DNA of 64,000 bases, taken from assembly GCA_046350055.1 (NCBI GenBank), contig JAXMBC010000001.1, positions 1,488,001 to 1,552,000 of the forward strand, in the 5' to 3' direction. Source of the stretch: JAEUIE01 sp046350055 (GTDB taxonomy: Bacteria; Planctomycetota; Planctomycetia; Gemmatales; HRBIN36). A program made the translations under genes and the position numbers. The notes below the pieces were generated by a model. It saw only the letters and a list, made by a program, of their open reading frames with translations. It ran no database searches and had not been told where the DNA came from. This document shows positions 34,794 to 44,811 of the stretch, one piece after another; the stretch's first letter is position 1, and the number at the start of each line of letters is the position of its first letter.

Positions 34794-36200
34794 CTATGCC
34801 GCCTTGCGACTCAGCCTTCTCCAGAGCTTGAGCAGCCGATCGGTCTCCTGATTGATGCGGGCAGGACGAACATCGGTCAGGCTCGGCCGCACCGTCTGCA
34901 GGATGAGCAAAGGCAGATACCAGAGAATATAACTGCCGCCGGCATCAGCGTACCAGAACTGGATGCCCAGGATCAGCACCGCTGACCACGAGATGAGCTG
35001 GCCCAGGTGTTTGGGATGAGGCCAGAATGCCGAGGTGATCACCAGGGCAACGAAGGCAATCAGTAGTGGAATGCGATACGCCACATGCAGCGAGACAGTG
35101 TTCCACAATCCGTCGGCAGTCGGTCGGCTGGCGAATTTCCAGGCCTGCCATTCCGCCAGCGACCAGACCTGATTCCACACTGCTCCCAGGCCGACGAACG
35201 CCGAAAGCACAATGAACATCGCTCCGATGACGATCAGATAGCTGGTGAGAAACCGCCAGTGCCCACGACGATAGTAGAACCCGAACCAGAGCGGTACCAG
35301 GATGGCGGGAAAGATTCCTACACTGGTTCCCAGTCCCAGTAGCAGCCCGGTCAGCATCGGGTAGCGATACCAGAACACTGCCATGATGACAAAGACCGTA
35401 GCCAGTACCTGTGAGGGATTCAGAAGGAGAATGGCTGTATAAGGCATGAGCAGATAGAGCAGACCAGCCGCAGCCCCGATGGTCATATTCCTGAATCGCA
35501 GCCAGCCGATCAGAAACAGGTGCACCACGATGGTAACGTGACACACGATCGCCAACAGATGGCGAATTCCATCCGTGGAAACTGCACTGGTGATGAAATC
35601 GATCACGATGCTGGGGTTCTTCGGCGCAGGCACACCACGCCAGTCAGGAAAGTACGTTTTCAGAATCATGACGACCAGCATCACACCCAGAAGCCATAAC
35701 ATGCCACCCAGCGTCACGTTGCTGCGAAACTCACTTCGCTGCTCCAGGCCGAGATCGAAGATGGAGCGGAGGAGAATGAGTGCTGAGACAACCAGCAGCC
35801 AGAAGTAACTGCGCCAGATGCCCGGGTGATCAAAGCGATGGAGTTTCTCCCAGCCTTCTCCTGTGCGGCAATCGTCCTGACCCCAATAGGTAAAAATGTG
35901 GGCTGGGGTCATGGTTTGCAACGGAGCTGCAGCAAGACCCGCAGACCAGATAGCTCGTTGCAGAAAGGGGAACTCCTTAGCAGTATAGATATCCTTCGCG
36001 AATCCCCGTTGCTCCTGGCTGGCACGCAGAAAGAGCATGGGTATCGAAAGCAGGAAAAGTAACAGCAAATCCCAATGTCGCCATTGCAGCGGCTTGCTGA
36101 ATCGTACGTAGATCATCACCAACAGCACCAGCACCATGGCGGTCCAGGTGGTGGCGTTGGGTAACACAATTCCTTCAAGACTGGTGGCTGCCCAGAACAT
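34794..36200 (-). CDS. polytopic membrane protein, GT-C glycosyltransferase-like
   Basis: A 468-residue protein with about eleven hydrophobic helices (for example MVLVLLVMIYVRFS, LLLLFLLSIPMLFL, SYLIVIGAMFIVLSAFVG). Early loops have KDIYTAKEFPFLQ and TYWGQDDCR, which resemble periplasmic loops of GT-C mannosyl/arabinosyltransferase-like proteins, but I see no clear family signature. Its divergent neighbour at 36348 begins 147 bases away, so the two share a promoter region. Confidence 0.6.
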   Translation of the reverse strand: MFWAATSLEGIVLPNATTWTAMVLVLLVMIYVRFSKPLQWRHWDLLLLFLLSIPMLFLRASQEQRGFAKDIYTAKEFPFLQRAIWSAGLAAAPLQTMTPAHIFTYWGQDDCRTGEGWEKLHRFDHPGIWRSYFWLLVVSALILLRSIFDLGLEQRSEFRSNVTLGGMLWLLGVMLVVMILKTYFPDWRGVPAPKNPSIVIDFITSAVSTDGIRHLLAIVCHVTIVVHLFLIGWLRFRNMTIGAAAGLLYLLMPYTAILLLNPSQVLATVFVIMAVFWYRYPMLTGLLLGLGTSVGIFPAILVPLWFGFYYRRGHWRFLTSYLIVIGAMFIVLSAFVGLGAVWNQVWSLAEWQAWKFASRPTADGLWNTVSLHVAYRIPLLIAFVALVITSAFWPHPKHLGQLISWSAVLILGIQFWYADAGGSYILWYLPLLILQTVRPSLTDVRPARINQETDRLLKLWRRLSRKAA

Positions 36201-36347
36201 GAGCCACTCGTGGGAGTGCGGACTGCACCCCGTGTGCAGATGAGAGAGATTATATGCGGTATTTCGTCGAGATTCGCCTGTTGTTCAAGTACAATACCGG
36301 AATTCACTTCGGACTTTTCTGATATTGCCGGGGAAGGAGTCTGCCCA

Positions 36348-39038
36348 ATGCCTAGCAACTGGGGGCCACGCATCTTCTGGGCGGTGGCATTTCTGCTGGT
36401 GGCGCTGGGTGTCTATGCATTCTTCTACGAGCCCAGCGACGACATGGGGCAGATCAGTTATGCCGGTTCGCGCATCAATATGGTCAAAGTCGCCCCGAAT
36501 CTGGGGGCCTGCGAACTGGTGCTGGATGTAAAAGATCGCAGCCAGGACGAATGGAAAGGGGAGATCAAGCTCACCAAAGGCAAGCTCCTGCAGTTGTATG
36601 CCGTTCAGGCCCACCCCAGTTCCAGCTTCAATGGCTCACGCTTCGATTGCAAATGCAACGCCAGTGAAGTCAGCAGACAACCGGTGATTCTGCGTGCCGT
36701 GTACGAAGCCGGTCCCGACGATTCTCTTGTCATCACGCTCGGCAAAGACAGTGACACCATCCCTCTCAGCGAGTTGACCAAGGGCCAGCCCCGCGTGCTG
36801 TTCGGTGAACGGGCCAGGCTGCAAGCTACCCTGCCCAGCCAGATCATGGAGAACGACGCCAATACCGACGACATGCTGCCGTCACTCTATCGGGATGACA
36901 AAGGCAACGACTACTTGCTGTATCTCAATGCCGAACGCAGCAAAGGTATCGATGTGGGTGCCGTCCTGCAGGGTAGCTTTGAATCACTCGAAACCCCTAT
37001 GAACGGTGTGACGCTGCGTGTCAGTCGTTTCCTCGAACGCACCTGGCAATACTCCGAAGCAGCCACTCCCAAGCTGGATTCATGCCTGGATCCGGTGCTT
37101 GCGGTTGATGCCAACGGCCGCATCTACGTCGCCTGGCTGCAGAAAAATCTCGAAGGCTGGGATCTGTTCTATGCCTTTAAAGATCCATCCATGAGCTGGA
37201 ACAAGCCCACGAAGTTGAACACCAAGTCGGGCAGTTATCATCACCTGGTCGCCACCTCCGATTCCAAGGGCCGCGTATGGCTTGCCTGGCAGACCTGGCT
37301 GGAGGATCACTACGACATCATGGCCATGGTCATCAATGATGACAAACACCTGTACCGCACGCCTGGCCTCGTCGCAGAGCATCCACGCGATCAGGAAGGG
37401 CGTTGGTTCCCTGCCATCGCCGCTGACAAGCAGGGTAATGTGTTTGTGGCTTGGTCCGCTTTTCGCCAGGGACGGTTTGAGCTCGAGGTCATGAAGCTCT
37501 TCGACAACATGAAGAGAGACCTGCCTCAGGTGGTGGTGAGCTCTGCCAATGATGCTCTGCGTCCCAGCCTGGTGTGTGACCGGGAGAATAACCTCTGGCT
37601 GGCGTATGAAGAGAGCGCACCGGTGAAACAGTTCGGTGACGCCCAGGTTCGACCAGGCACGATCAGCGTCCGCTGCCTGGCTGCTGATGGCAAGCTCTTT
37701 GAGTGGCCTCTGGCTATGCCAGCGGGAAAAAAGGAACGCAATACGCAGCCCAGGCTGTTTCTCAGCAGTGAAGGCGTGCCTTGTGTGGTCTTCCAGTCAG
37801 GCACGGAACTCTTTCGCAACGCCTGGAAGGAGAGTGCTTTTACTGCACCGAAGTTGTTGAGCAGCTGGCAGCCGGGGATGATGAATCATCCAGCCGCCAT
37901 GTATCAGGAAGGATGCATGCTGGGTGTACACGAAACAGTCGATCATCGCCAGCGCATTCGGTTACAGTTTGCCTTTGCCCCGGAATCTACCGTGGCAGGC
38001 ATCACCAAAAAACAACCCGCCCCGGCCCCTGCCGAAGCCTCCACTACCTGGAAACCTTTTTCCGAAGTGGCTCGACTCTTTCGCAAGCGATCAGATGACC
38101 TCGTCCTCAATAAACGGTATCTGCTGCGAGGACTGGTACTGATACCCGAGGGAGTGGCACAACTGGGCAATGATCCAGCCTGCTTCAGTGCCTTTGCCCT
38201 GGAACAGGGCCTGTTCGATTGGGTGATAATTCCCCAGGATCAGCGTGCTCCGCTCAGCCAGCTCTGGCAAAACTGTCAGCGTTACGATGCCATGAATATC
38301 CTGTCGGATCGCAACTTTCTGGTCGGATACTACCGAAATCTCATGGGCATGCGGGAGCCACTGCTCCATGTGGATACCCGGAAGGATGAACAGCCCCTTC
38401 CCCCGCTGGACCAGCTGGAGGACTATCGTCGACCCAACGAGAAGAATACCCGCATCAACTTGAGTGAGACCACCGATCGCGCCATGATCTCCCAGTTCCT
38501 GATGCAACGGCAGCGTATGGCTTTCCTGTTGACTGATACCTGGAAGCTCATTCCCACCTTGAATCAGCCAGGTACTAATGTCAGCAGCGATTCCATCGAG
38601 CGTAGCGTGATGGCACTCTGGCACCCGGAAGCCATGCCAGGCACAACACCGCCGCTGGGTATGCGGGTCGTCGCCTACGCCAAGGGCAAATCCAACGACC
38701 ATCTGCAGGATGCCCTGAAAGAACGGAACTTCTACGTGGCGACCGATGACATCTACCTCATCGTCCGATGCGACCGTCGTCTGCCAGGCGATATCTTTCA
38801 GACTGCCTTCAAACCGACGATCAGTGTCATTGCCCAGGGCACCGGCAAAATCAAGAGCGTCGAGATCCTGCAGGACAACAAAGTGGTCAAGAGCGAAACT
38901 CCGCCCGGGCAGGCAGCCTTGCTCGAGTTCGTCAACGAAACGGTCGACCGCAACTGGCACAGTTACACCGTCAAAGTGATACAGGAGAATGGCGCAGAAG
39001 CCATTTCCCAGCCCATGTGGATTCGGGCGACACAATAG
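36348..39038 (+). CDS. exported beta-propeller-like protein with PHP-family C-terminal region
   Basis: From the ATG at 36348 (after GGAAGGAGT) this encodes 896 residues. One N-terminal helix (IFWAVAFLLVALGVYAFFY) anchors or exports it. The middle has repeated blades (GRIYVAWLQ, GRVWLAWQTW, GNVFVAWSAF, NNLWLAYEES) typical of sialidase/BNR-like propellers. The last 350 residues (NRYD-like loops, KSVEILQDNKVV, VNETVDRNWHSYTVKV) resemble the C-terminal part of DUF3604/PHP-type phosphoesterases. The metal-binding residues of PHP are not confidently seen. Substrate unknown. Confidence 0.6.
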   Translation: MPSNWGPRIFWAVAFLLVALGVYAFFYEPSDDMGQISYAGSRINMVKVAPNLGACELVLDVKDRSQDEWKGEIKLTKGKLLQLYAVQAHPSSSFNGSRFDCKCNASEVSRQPVILRAVYEAGPDDSLVITLGKDSDTIPLSELTKGQPRVLFGERARLQATLPSQIMENDANTDDMLPSLYRDDKGNDYLLYLNAERSKGIDVGAVLQGSFESLETPMNGVTLRVSRFLERTWQYSEAATPKLDSCLDPVLAVDANGRIYVAWLQKNLEGWDLFYAFKDPSMSWNKPTKLNTKSGSYHHLVATSDSKGRVWLAWQTWLEDHYDIMAMVINDDKHLYRTPGLVAEHPRDQEGRWFPAIAADKQGNVFVAWSAFRQGRFELEVMKLFDNMKRDLPQVVVSSANDALRPSLVCDRENNLWLAYEESAPVKQFGDAQVRPGTISVRCLAADGKLFEWPLAMPAGKKERNTQPRLFLSSEGVPCVVFQSGTELFRNAWKESAFTAPKLLSSWQPGMMNHPAAMYQEGCMLGVHETVDHRQRIRLQFAFAPESTVAGITKKQPAPAPAEASTTWKPFSEVARLFRKRSDDLVLNKRYLLRGLVLIPEGVAQLGNDPACFSAFALEQGLFDWVIIPQDQRAPLSQLWQNCQRYDAMNILSDRNFLVGYYRNLMGMREPLLHVDTRKDEQPLPPLDQLEDYRRPNEKNTRINLSETTDRAMISQFLMQRQRMAFLLTDTWKLIPTLNQPGTNVSSDSIERSVMALWHPEAMPGTTPPLGMRVVAYAKGKSNDHLQDALKERNFYVATDDIYLIVRCDRRLPGDIFQTAFKPTISVIAQGTGKIKSVEILQDNKVVKSETPPGQAALLEFVNETVDRNWHSYTVKVIQENGAEAISQPMWIRATQ

Positions 39039-39094
39039 CAGTACTTCAGCTAAGATGATCAACAACTCCCTGTCACTTTCAAGCAACTGACGAT

Positions 39095-39928
39095 ATGAAC
39101 CCTACCGTTCGTGAACGCTACCTCCGTGCCATTGATGCAGCCAGCGACGCTGGCAAGCTGGCGCTCGGCTATTTCGATAACAATGTCGCGGTCGAATGGA
39201 AAGAGAACGACACCCCGGTGACAGTCGCGGATCGCAAAGCGGAAGAGCTTCTCCGTTCCCGGCTGCTGGGTCTCTTTCCTCACGATGGCTTCCTGGGTGA
39301 GGAATCAGGCTCGGTGAAGGGTTCCTCCGGCTTCCGCTGGATCATCGATCCCATTGATGGCACCCGCAGCTTTGTCCGAGGCATCCCCCTCTGGGGCACC
39401 CTGATCGGTCTCGAATACGATGGCAAGCCTGTCGTGGGTGTGTGCCGTTTGCCGGCATTCGGCAAAGAAGGGCAAACCTTCCATGCCATGCAAGGCAACG
39501 GAGCATTTCGCGACCAGACTCGTATCCATGTCTCTGAGGTCAAATCGCTCGAAGAGAGCCAGGTCTTTTATTCCAGTCTGGCGTGGTTCATGGCCAGCGG
39601 CGTGAAGGAAGCGTTTCTGGAAATCACGCAGCGCTCTCAACGGCAGCGAGGCTTCGGCGATTTCTATGGCTTCATGCTGGTCGCCCAGGGTTCCGGGGAA
39701 CTGATGATCGAGTATGGCGTCAGTCCCTGGGATGTCGCTGCTCTCGCTCCCATCGTCGAAGAAGCCGGGGGCCAGTTTACCGACTGGGATGGCAATCGCA
39801 CTATCTTCCGCCCGGATATTCTTGCTTCCAACGGTGTGCAACATGCAGCCACGCTGGAACTGCTCCGCACCAGGCGCACTGCTGATTTCAAACCCGATGA
39901 TGTCAAACATCGGCAATACATCACCTGA
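39095..39928 (+). CDS. hisN: inositol-monophosphatase-family histidinol-phosphatase
   Basis: A 277-residue Mg-dependent phosphatase. Metal-site motifs are FLGEESG (Glu), WIIDPIDGTRSFVRG (Asp-Pro-Ile-Asp-Gly-Thr) and WDVAALAPIVEEAGG. This FIG-superfamily subtype with SFVRGIPLWGTLIGL is the HisN-type histidinol-phosphatase, which makes histidinol in histidine biosynthesis. No other his gene is adjacent. Inositol-phosphate activity is the main alternative. Confidence 0.87.
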   Translation: MNPTVRERYLRAIDAASDAGKLALGYFDNNVAVEWKENDTPVTVADRKAEELLRSRLLGLFPHDGFLGEESGSVKGSSGFRWIIDPIDGTRSFVRGIPLWGTLIGLEYDGKPVVGVCRLPAFGKEGQTFHAMQGNGAFRDQTRIHVSEVKSLEESQVFYSSLAWFMASGVKEAFLEITQRSQRQRGFGDFYGFMLVAQGSGELMIEYGVSPWDVAALAPIVEEAGGQFTDWDGNRTIFRPDILASNGVQHAATLELLRTRRTADFKPDDVKHRQYIT

Positions 39929-39936
39929 GTCTGATT

Positions 39937-40078
39937 CTCCCCCTTACCGAGGGGGAGTTAGAGGGGGTCGCATCAAGCGGATTCAGTGCATCGTGCGAAT
40001 GACAATGAATGAGTGCATCGCATGAGCACTTATCATTGCAGAGTGCTACCCCTCCCAACCTCCCCTCGCATGGGGAGG
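39937..40078. repeat. C/G-rich palindrome pair after hisN
   Basis: CTCCCCCT-TACCG-AGGGGGAG (39937-39957) and CCTCCCC-TCGCAT-GGGGAGG (40059-40078) are two palindromes inside the 187-base gap between hisN and the next gene. Their core resembles 47533-47561. No T-run follows. The rest of the gap shows nothing I can name. Confidence 0.6.
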
Positions 40079-40115
40079 AGTCCTGACAAGACGTCACAAC
40101 ATTCTGTGATCACCC

Positions 40116-41741
40116 ATGTCCACCTCGCCTCCTCGCAAACGTCTGAGCCTCTTCCGGCGGCTGCTCTATGTTGTACTTGTGCTCGTCGGGGCGGCCTGTC
40201 TCTGGTACCTCTGGCCGGTGGCTCTGGTACCACCCAAGTTCACCCTGAGCAAGGAGACGACCTTCTTCACCCAGCCTTTGGATGAAGAGGGCTATGTCAA
40301 CTATCAGCAGGCGTTCAACGAAAAGCTCAGTCAGGGTGTTACGCCCGAGAACAATGCCATGGTGCTGCTGGTGAAAGCCATCGGCCCTCATCCGGAAGGG
40401 TCAGCTTCTCTCGCCGATGAGTTCTATCAAAGGCTGGGCATCCCCCGACTTCCAGAAGAAGGTAACTACCTGGTCACGATCAATGACTATTCGCGTAAGC
40501 AGCAGTGGAGCGATGTTGCCAGCCCCGAGGTCGTGGATGACTGGATGAAGGACGCTACCCAGCGTCCGTGGACGAAGGAGGAGTTTCCGCGTCTTGCAGA
40601 GTGGCTGGAGCGCAATCAGGAACCGCTTCGACTCATCCGCGAAGCTGCCCAGCGACAACGCTATTATGCCCCGCTCGTCTTCTCCCCCAATCTGCCAGCG
40701 ACACAGAAGACGCTCCTGGCAGTGTTGTTGCCCTACACCCAGAAGACCAGGGAAAGTGCACAGATGCTGATCGTCCGCAGCATGCATGCTATGGCTCGAA
40801 AAGAGTACCAGGCGGCGTGGGAGGACTTTCATGCAGTCCTGCGACTTGCCAGCATGATCGCCCAGGGGCCCACCATGATCGAGACCATGGTGGCCAATGC
40901 AATGTATGTGCATGTGATGGAACGACTGCCAGCCTTGCTGGAAGCCACGGATGTACCCCTGGCGCTGATCCAACAGGTTCAACAGGACCTGCAGGCACTC
41001 CCGGCTATGCCCTCGCTGGCTGATAAGCTGTCGAACAGCGAACGCTGCATGGCTCTGGATGTATTCCTGATGATCAACCGCTATGGAGCCACCTTCCTCG
41101 ACTCCCTTTCAGGCAACGGCGAGTTTCAGCCTTCGAGCAAGCGTGCCATCAATCGCCTGCGTCAGGCCAACTGGGATGCACCGCTCAAACGAGTCAACTC
41201 CTGGTTTGATCGACTCGCTAACTATGCCCGTGCCAAATCCCGTCGCGAACAGAACACCCTGGGTATGACCATGCAGGTGGAAATGATCCAGATGAGACAG
41301 CGTCTCCGCGAGACCCGGGAGTCGTGGGGATCGTTCTTTCGCTCCAGTGATGAAGAAGTGGATCTATTGGCTGATACGGTGATTGCTACCCTGACGCCCG
41401 CGTTGCAGAAGGTGCAACTGAGCGCCGACAAAGCGGAGCAATATCGCCGGCTCGGCTTGATCGCAGTCCGACTGGCCCTGCATCAGCGTACCAGGGGATC
41501 CTATCCCAAGTCACTCACCGAGCTGGCACCGCCTCTCGATGCCACAGTGCTGACCGATGTGTTTTCGGATCTGCCGGTGCTCTATCGTCTCACTGACAAG
41601 GGTTATCTGCTCTACAGTGTCGGTCGCGATCAGGGGGATGATCATGCGGTCGGCATAGAGTATGACCCTACGAACGATGACCTGGTTTTCGAAATCCCTC
41701 GTCCACAGCCACAAGCGCAACCACAGAAAGTCAGGGAATGA
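40116..41741 (+). CDS. planctomycete membrane-anchored hypothetical protein
   Basis: A 541-residue protein with one N-terminal helix (LLYVVLVLVGAACLWYLWP) after a basic cytoplasmic tail, and a largely helical extracytoplasmic body. The C-terminal block HQRTRGSYPKSLTELAP and VLYRLTDKGYLLYSVGRDQ recurs in many planctomycete proteins and resembles the tail of pseudopilin-like families. No function is assigned. The stop overlaps the next gene by four bases (ATGA), so the two are translationally coupled. Confidence 0.75.
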   Translation: MSTSPPRKRLSLFRRLLYVVLVLVGAACLWYLWPVALVPPKFTLSKETTFFTQPLDEEGYVNYQQAFNEKLSQGVTPENNAMVLLVKAIGPHPEGSASLADEFYQRLGIPRLPEEGNYLVTINDYSRKQQWSDVASPEVVDDWMKDATQRPWTKEEFPRLAEWLERNQEPLRLIREAAQRQRYYAPLVFSPNLPATQKTLLAVLLPYTQKTRESAQMLIVRSMHAMARKEYQAAWEDFHAVLRLASMIAQGPTMIETMVANAMYVHVMERLPALLEATDVPLALIQQVQQDLQALPAMPSLADKLSNSERCMALDVFLMINRYGATFLDSLSGNGEFQPSSKRAINRLRQANWDAPLKRVNSWFDRLANYARAKSRREQNTLGMTMQVEMIQMRQRLRETRESWGSFFRSSDEEVDLLADTVIATLTPALQKVQLSADKAEQYRRLGLIAVRLALHQRTRGSYPKSLTELAPPLDATVLTDVFSDLPVLYRLTDKGYLLYSVGRDQGDDHAVGIEYDPTNDDLVFEIPRPQPQAQPQKVRE

Positions 41742-43078
41742 ACGCCGAGTCGCTCCTCTCGTCCGCCCAGCAACTCCTGCAGCAGGGCTTTCCGCTGCCT
41801 GCCGTGGAAGCAACCACGGATCTAGCAGCGATGCAGCGTATTCTGGATGAAACGGCTGAGCGACTCCACGAGAACTACCCGTATCATCATCCCTTCTACC
41901 TGGGGCAGATGCTGAAGCCCCCGCACCCTCTGGCCCGTCTCGCCTATTCGTTGGCCATGCAGTTGAACCCCAACAACCATGCACTCGATGGGGGCAGGGC
42001 CAGTTCGCAGATGGAAAAGGAGGCAGTCGCCCAGATCGCCGCCATGTTCCGCTGGACCAGCCATCTGGGACACCTCACCAGCGGCGGTACCTTTGCCAAT
42101 CTCGAAGCATTGTGGGTCAGTCGCGAACTGCATCCGGGCAAGTATGTCGTCGCGTCGTGCCAGGCTCACTACACCCACTCCCGCATCTCAGCTGTGTTGA
42201 GTATTCCGTACCGCTCCATCCCTGCCGATGCCCAGGGCCGTATGGATGTCGTCGCCTTGGAGAAGGAACTGCAACAGGGCGACATCGGCACCGTCGTCGT
42301 CACCCTCGGCACCACCGCGGCAGGTGCAATTGATCCGCTCCCTGCTATTCTGGAACTGCAGGCACGCTACCCCTTCCGCATCCATGTCGATGCTGCCTAT
42401 GGCGGCTACTACATGCTCGCGGGCAATCTCACGCCTTACGGTCGTGCCGCCTACGATGCACTACCCCAGGTTGACTCCATCGTCATCGATCCCCACAAGC
42501 ACGGTTTACAACCCTATGGCTGTGGCTGTGTTCTCTTCCGTGATCCCAGCGTCGGCCGGTTCTACCGACATGATTCACCCTACACCTACTTCACCTCCAG
42601 CGAGATGCACCTGGGCGAGATCTCGCTCGAATGCTCCCGGCCTGGCGCATCCGCCGTGGCATTGTGGGCCACGCTGAAGCTGCTGCCACTCAAGCCCGGC
42701 GGCGCGATGGCTCAGGGCATCGAACAATGCCGACAGGCAGCACTTGACTTCACTGCCTGGCTTGGAAGCACACCCGACTTCGTCCCCCTCTTCACCCCGG
42801 AACTCGACATCGTCGTCTGGACAGTACGCTCAGCCACCGCCAGTGAAGCCAGCCAGAAAGCCAAAGACTTCTTCGACCGGGCTGCCCAGCACGATATCCA
42901 CCTCGCCCTCGCCAGCTTCCCCCAGGCCATGGTGGAACCCTGCGGTGCCATCGGTGAGTGGGATACCAGCCACGTGACCTGCCTCCGTTCCTGCCTGATG
43001 AAACCAGAGCATCTGGCGTGGCTGCCACAGATCATCGAACGCCTGGAGCAGGCGAGAGCCGCTCACTCGCACAAATAA
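41738..43078 (+). CDS. PLP-dependent amino-acid decarboxylase (group II)
   Basis: A 446-residue aspartate-aminotransferase-fold enzyme of the glutamate/aromatic-amino-acid decarboxylase class. The pyridoxal lysine lies in VIDPHKHGLQPYGCG; FRIHVDAAYGGYYMLAG contributes the Asp that pairs with the pyridine. HLTSGGTFANLEAL is the cofactor loop. The start overlaps the upstream gene. Length is typical. Amine or acidic substrate cannot be told from motifs. Confidence 0.9.
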   Translation: MNAESLLSSAQQLLQQGFPLPAVEATTDLAAMQRILDETAERLHENYPYHHPFYLGQMLKPPHPLARLAYSLAMQLNPNNHALDGGRASSQMEKEAVAQIAAMFRWTSHLGHLTSGGTFANLEALWVSRELHPGKYVVASCQAHYTHSRISAVLSIPYRSIPADAQGRMDVVALEKELQQGDIGTVVVTLGTTAAGAIDPLPAILELQARYPFRIHVDAAYGGYYMLAGNLTPYGRAAYDALPQVDSIVIDPHKHGLQPYGCGCVLFRDPSVGRFYRHDSPYTYFTSSEMHLGEISLECSRPGASAVALWATLKLLPLKPGGAMAQGIEQCRQAALDFTAWLGSTPDFVPLFTPELDIVVWTVRSATASEASQKAKDFFDRAAQHDIHLALASFPQAMVEPCGAIGEWDTSHVTCLRSCLMKPEHLAWLPQIIERLEQARAAHSHK

Positions 43079-43297
43079 CCTAAGATCATTACGCCCGTGC
43101 TAATAAACGCGAACCCGATTCCCCCAATTCGTATCATACCCCTCGAAGAGGTCGCATACTGTCTGGGCACCCGCAACCTAATGGGGACATCGACGCGGTT
43201 TCCTTACGTCGATTCCGATCTGCCAGATCAGATTGCTCATCGCTCACATCGGCAGTATTGGCGGCCTCTTTCTCAATTCACTTCAGGAAGCAGGGTC

Positions 43298-44134
43298 ATG
43301 GCCGCGAGTGACATCATCATCAAGGAATCGCATCGCGGTCTGTGGTACGAAGACGGCGTATTGACCAAGGTGCTCACCGCTGGCCGGTATGAGCTTCCAC
43401 GTGAAGGCTGGCTCATTCGCAAGCCCCAGGTGGAAGTCAAGCTGGTGGAAATGCGCAGCCGCGATACCACGATCAAGGGGCAGGAGATTCTGACGGCGGA
43501 CAAGGTGGCCATCCGGGTGAGCATCCTGGTGCAGTTTGCCGTGCTCGATCCGAAGACCGCGCTCCATGCCGTGGAGAACTACGAAGACCGTCTCTACTCC
43601 GATGTGCAACTGGCAGCACGGCGGTCGCTGGCGTCCATGTCGCTGGAAGAGATTCTGACCAATCGATACAAGCTCAGCGAAGATATTCTGCGTGACGTGA
43701 AGGAAGCCGCTGCAGGATACGGCGTGAGCATTGCCCGGGCCGATGTGAAAGACCTGACCTTCCCTGGTAACCTGCAGGAGATCATGAACAAGGTGCTGGC
43801 TGCGGAGCGGACCAGCCAGGCCCAGCTCGTGGAGGCCCGCACGCGCGCGGAAGTGCAGCGGATTGAAGCAGAGACGAAGGCCCACGCCGCCCGGCTGCAA
43901 ACCGAGATCGATGCTGCGAGTATTCGTGCCAAGGCTCAGGCAGAGGCCGATGCCATCCAGATGAAGGTGAAGGCGGAACAGGTGGCGCTGGCGGAACGCA
44001 CCAAGACGGCGAATGCGTATCAGGAGTTCCCCGCGCTCTTGCGGCTGGAGGAACTGGCGGCGATGAGCGACCTGGCCCGCAACGGGAACGCGCGGATCTA
44101 TCTGGATTTGCAGAAGAAGGTGGGGGAGGAGTAG
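43298..44134 (+). CDS. SPFH/band-7 domain protein (slipin-like)
   Basis: I start at ATG 43298 (MAASDIIIKESHRGLWYEDG), because upstream codons from 43097 look unlike protein of this family. The 278-residue product has an SPFH core (SILVQFAVLDPKTALHAVENYEDRLYSDVQ, EEILTNRYKLSEDIL) and a long Ala/Glu-rich C-terminal coiled coil. No transmembrane anchor precedes the domain, so it may bind membranes by other means, or the longer start is real. Function in membrane microdomains is inferred. Confidence 0.8.
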   Translation: MAASDIIIKESHRGLWYEDGVLTKVLTAGRYELPREGWLIRKPQVEVKLVEMRSRDTTIKGQEILTADKVAIRVSILVQFAVLDPKTALHAVENYEDRLYSDVQLAARRSLASMSLEEILTNRYKLSEDILRDVKEAAAGYGVSIARADVKDLTFPGNLQEIMNKVLAAERTSQAQLVEARTRAEVQRIEAETKAHAARLQTEIDAASIRAKAQAEADAIQMKVKAEQVALAERTKTANAYQEFPALLRLEELAAMSDLARNGNARIYLDLQKKVGEE

Positions 44135-44142
44135 ATGTTTTA

Positions 44143-44568
44143 ATGCCACACACGATCAGCTCCATAGCCGCCGAACTGGAATCGTTATCTGCTTCAGACT
44201 TTGATGATGGTCAAGGCATGCAGAAGCTCAGTCGCGTGTGCGAAGCTTTGGAAAGGCGAGCGGATGGCCCAGAGCTGATCCCGCTGTTGTTCAAAACCAT
44301 GGAACGCCTTCGCGAACTCGACCTAGGCCAACCTGGTCCGCTCGTTCACACACTTGAACATTGGGTCGGGCAATACGAAGGCGAACTCATCGCATCCTTA
44401 CAACGGCAACCCATGTATCTGACGGTTTGGATGGTCAGTCGCATATTGAATGGTGAATCGCGAGATACCAGGAAGTGGAAGGCCATCTTGCGTCAGGTCA
44501 TTCGACATCCAAACGCTTCTCAAGACGTGAAGCATGATGCTGAGGAATACCTCGACAATCATAAGTAG
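44143..44568 (+). CDS. small helical protein, possible immunity-type
   Basis: This 141-residue protein starts nine bases after the SPFH stop. It is largely helical (PELIPLLFKTMERLREL, LVHTLEHWVGQYEGELI, TVWMVSRILNGESRDTRK). The shape PGPLVHTLE...TVWMVSRILN resembles polymorphic-toxin immunity proteins I have seen, but no toxin is adjacent and I cannot name a family. A palindromic repeat cluster follows. Confidence 0.5.
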   Translation: MPHTISSIAAELESLSASDFDDGQGMQKLSRVCEALERRADGPELIPLLFKTMERLRELDLGQPGPLVHTLEHWVGQYEGELIASLQRQPMYLTVWMVSRILNGESRDTRKWKAILRQVIRHPNASQDVKHDAEEYLDNHK

Positions 44569-44590
44569 ATGGCGATCCACTGCTGACTCG

Positions 44591-44732
44591 TAGAAGATGA
44601 TGTCTGTTATTACCATCGCCCCTACCGGGGCTGGAAATATCGTTTTCTGACTAACCTGGGGCTTGCTCACTTCGTTCGCGGCGCCCCAGGCTACTGACCG
44701 GTCGCCCCTCCGGGGCTGCATCGTCTACTTCT
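44591..44732. repeat. palindromic repeat cluster
   Basis: Three nested or tandem hairpins lie in the 243-base gap: GCCCC-TACC-GGGGC (44618-44631), CCTGGGGC...GCCCCAGG (44655-44662 with 44683-44690) and GCCCC-TCC-GGGGC (44704-44716). The outer flanks (TAGAAGATGATG and CATCGTCTACTTC) are imperfect inverted copies, so the whole may be one folded element. Confidence 0.65.
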
Positions 44733-44811
44733 GATAAATCCCTCACACCCCCAGTCTACCCTTCACCCGGCCTTGGAAACGGGGTAGAGTAAAGCATACC
44801 CTCTGCAGAGT

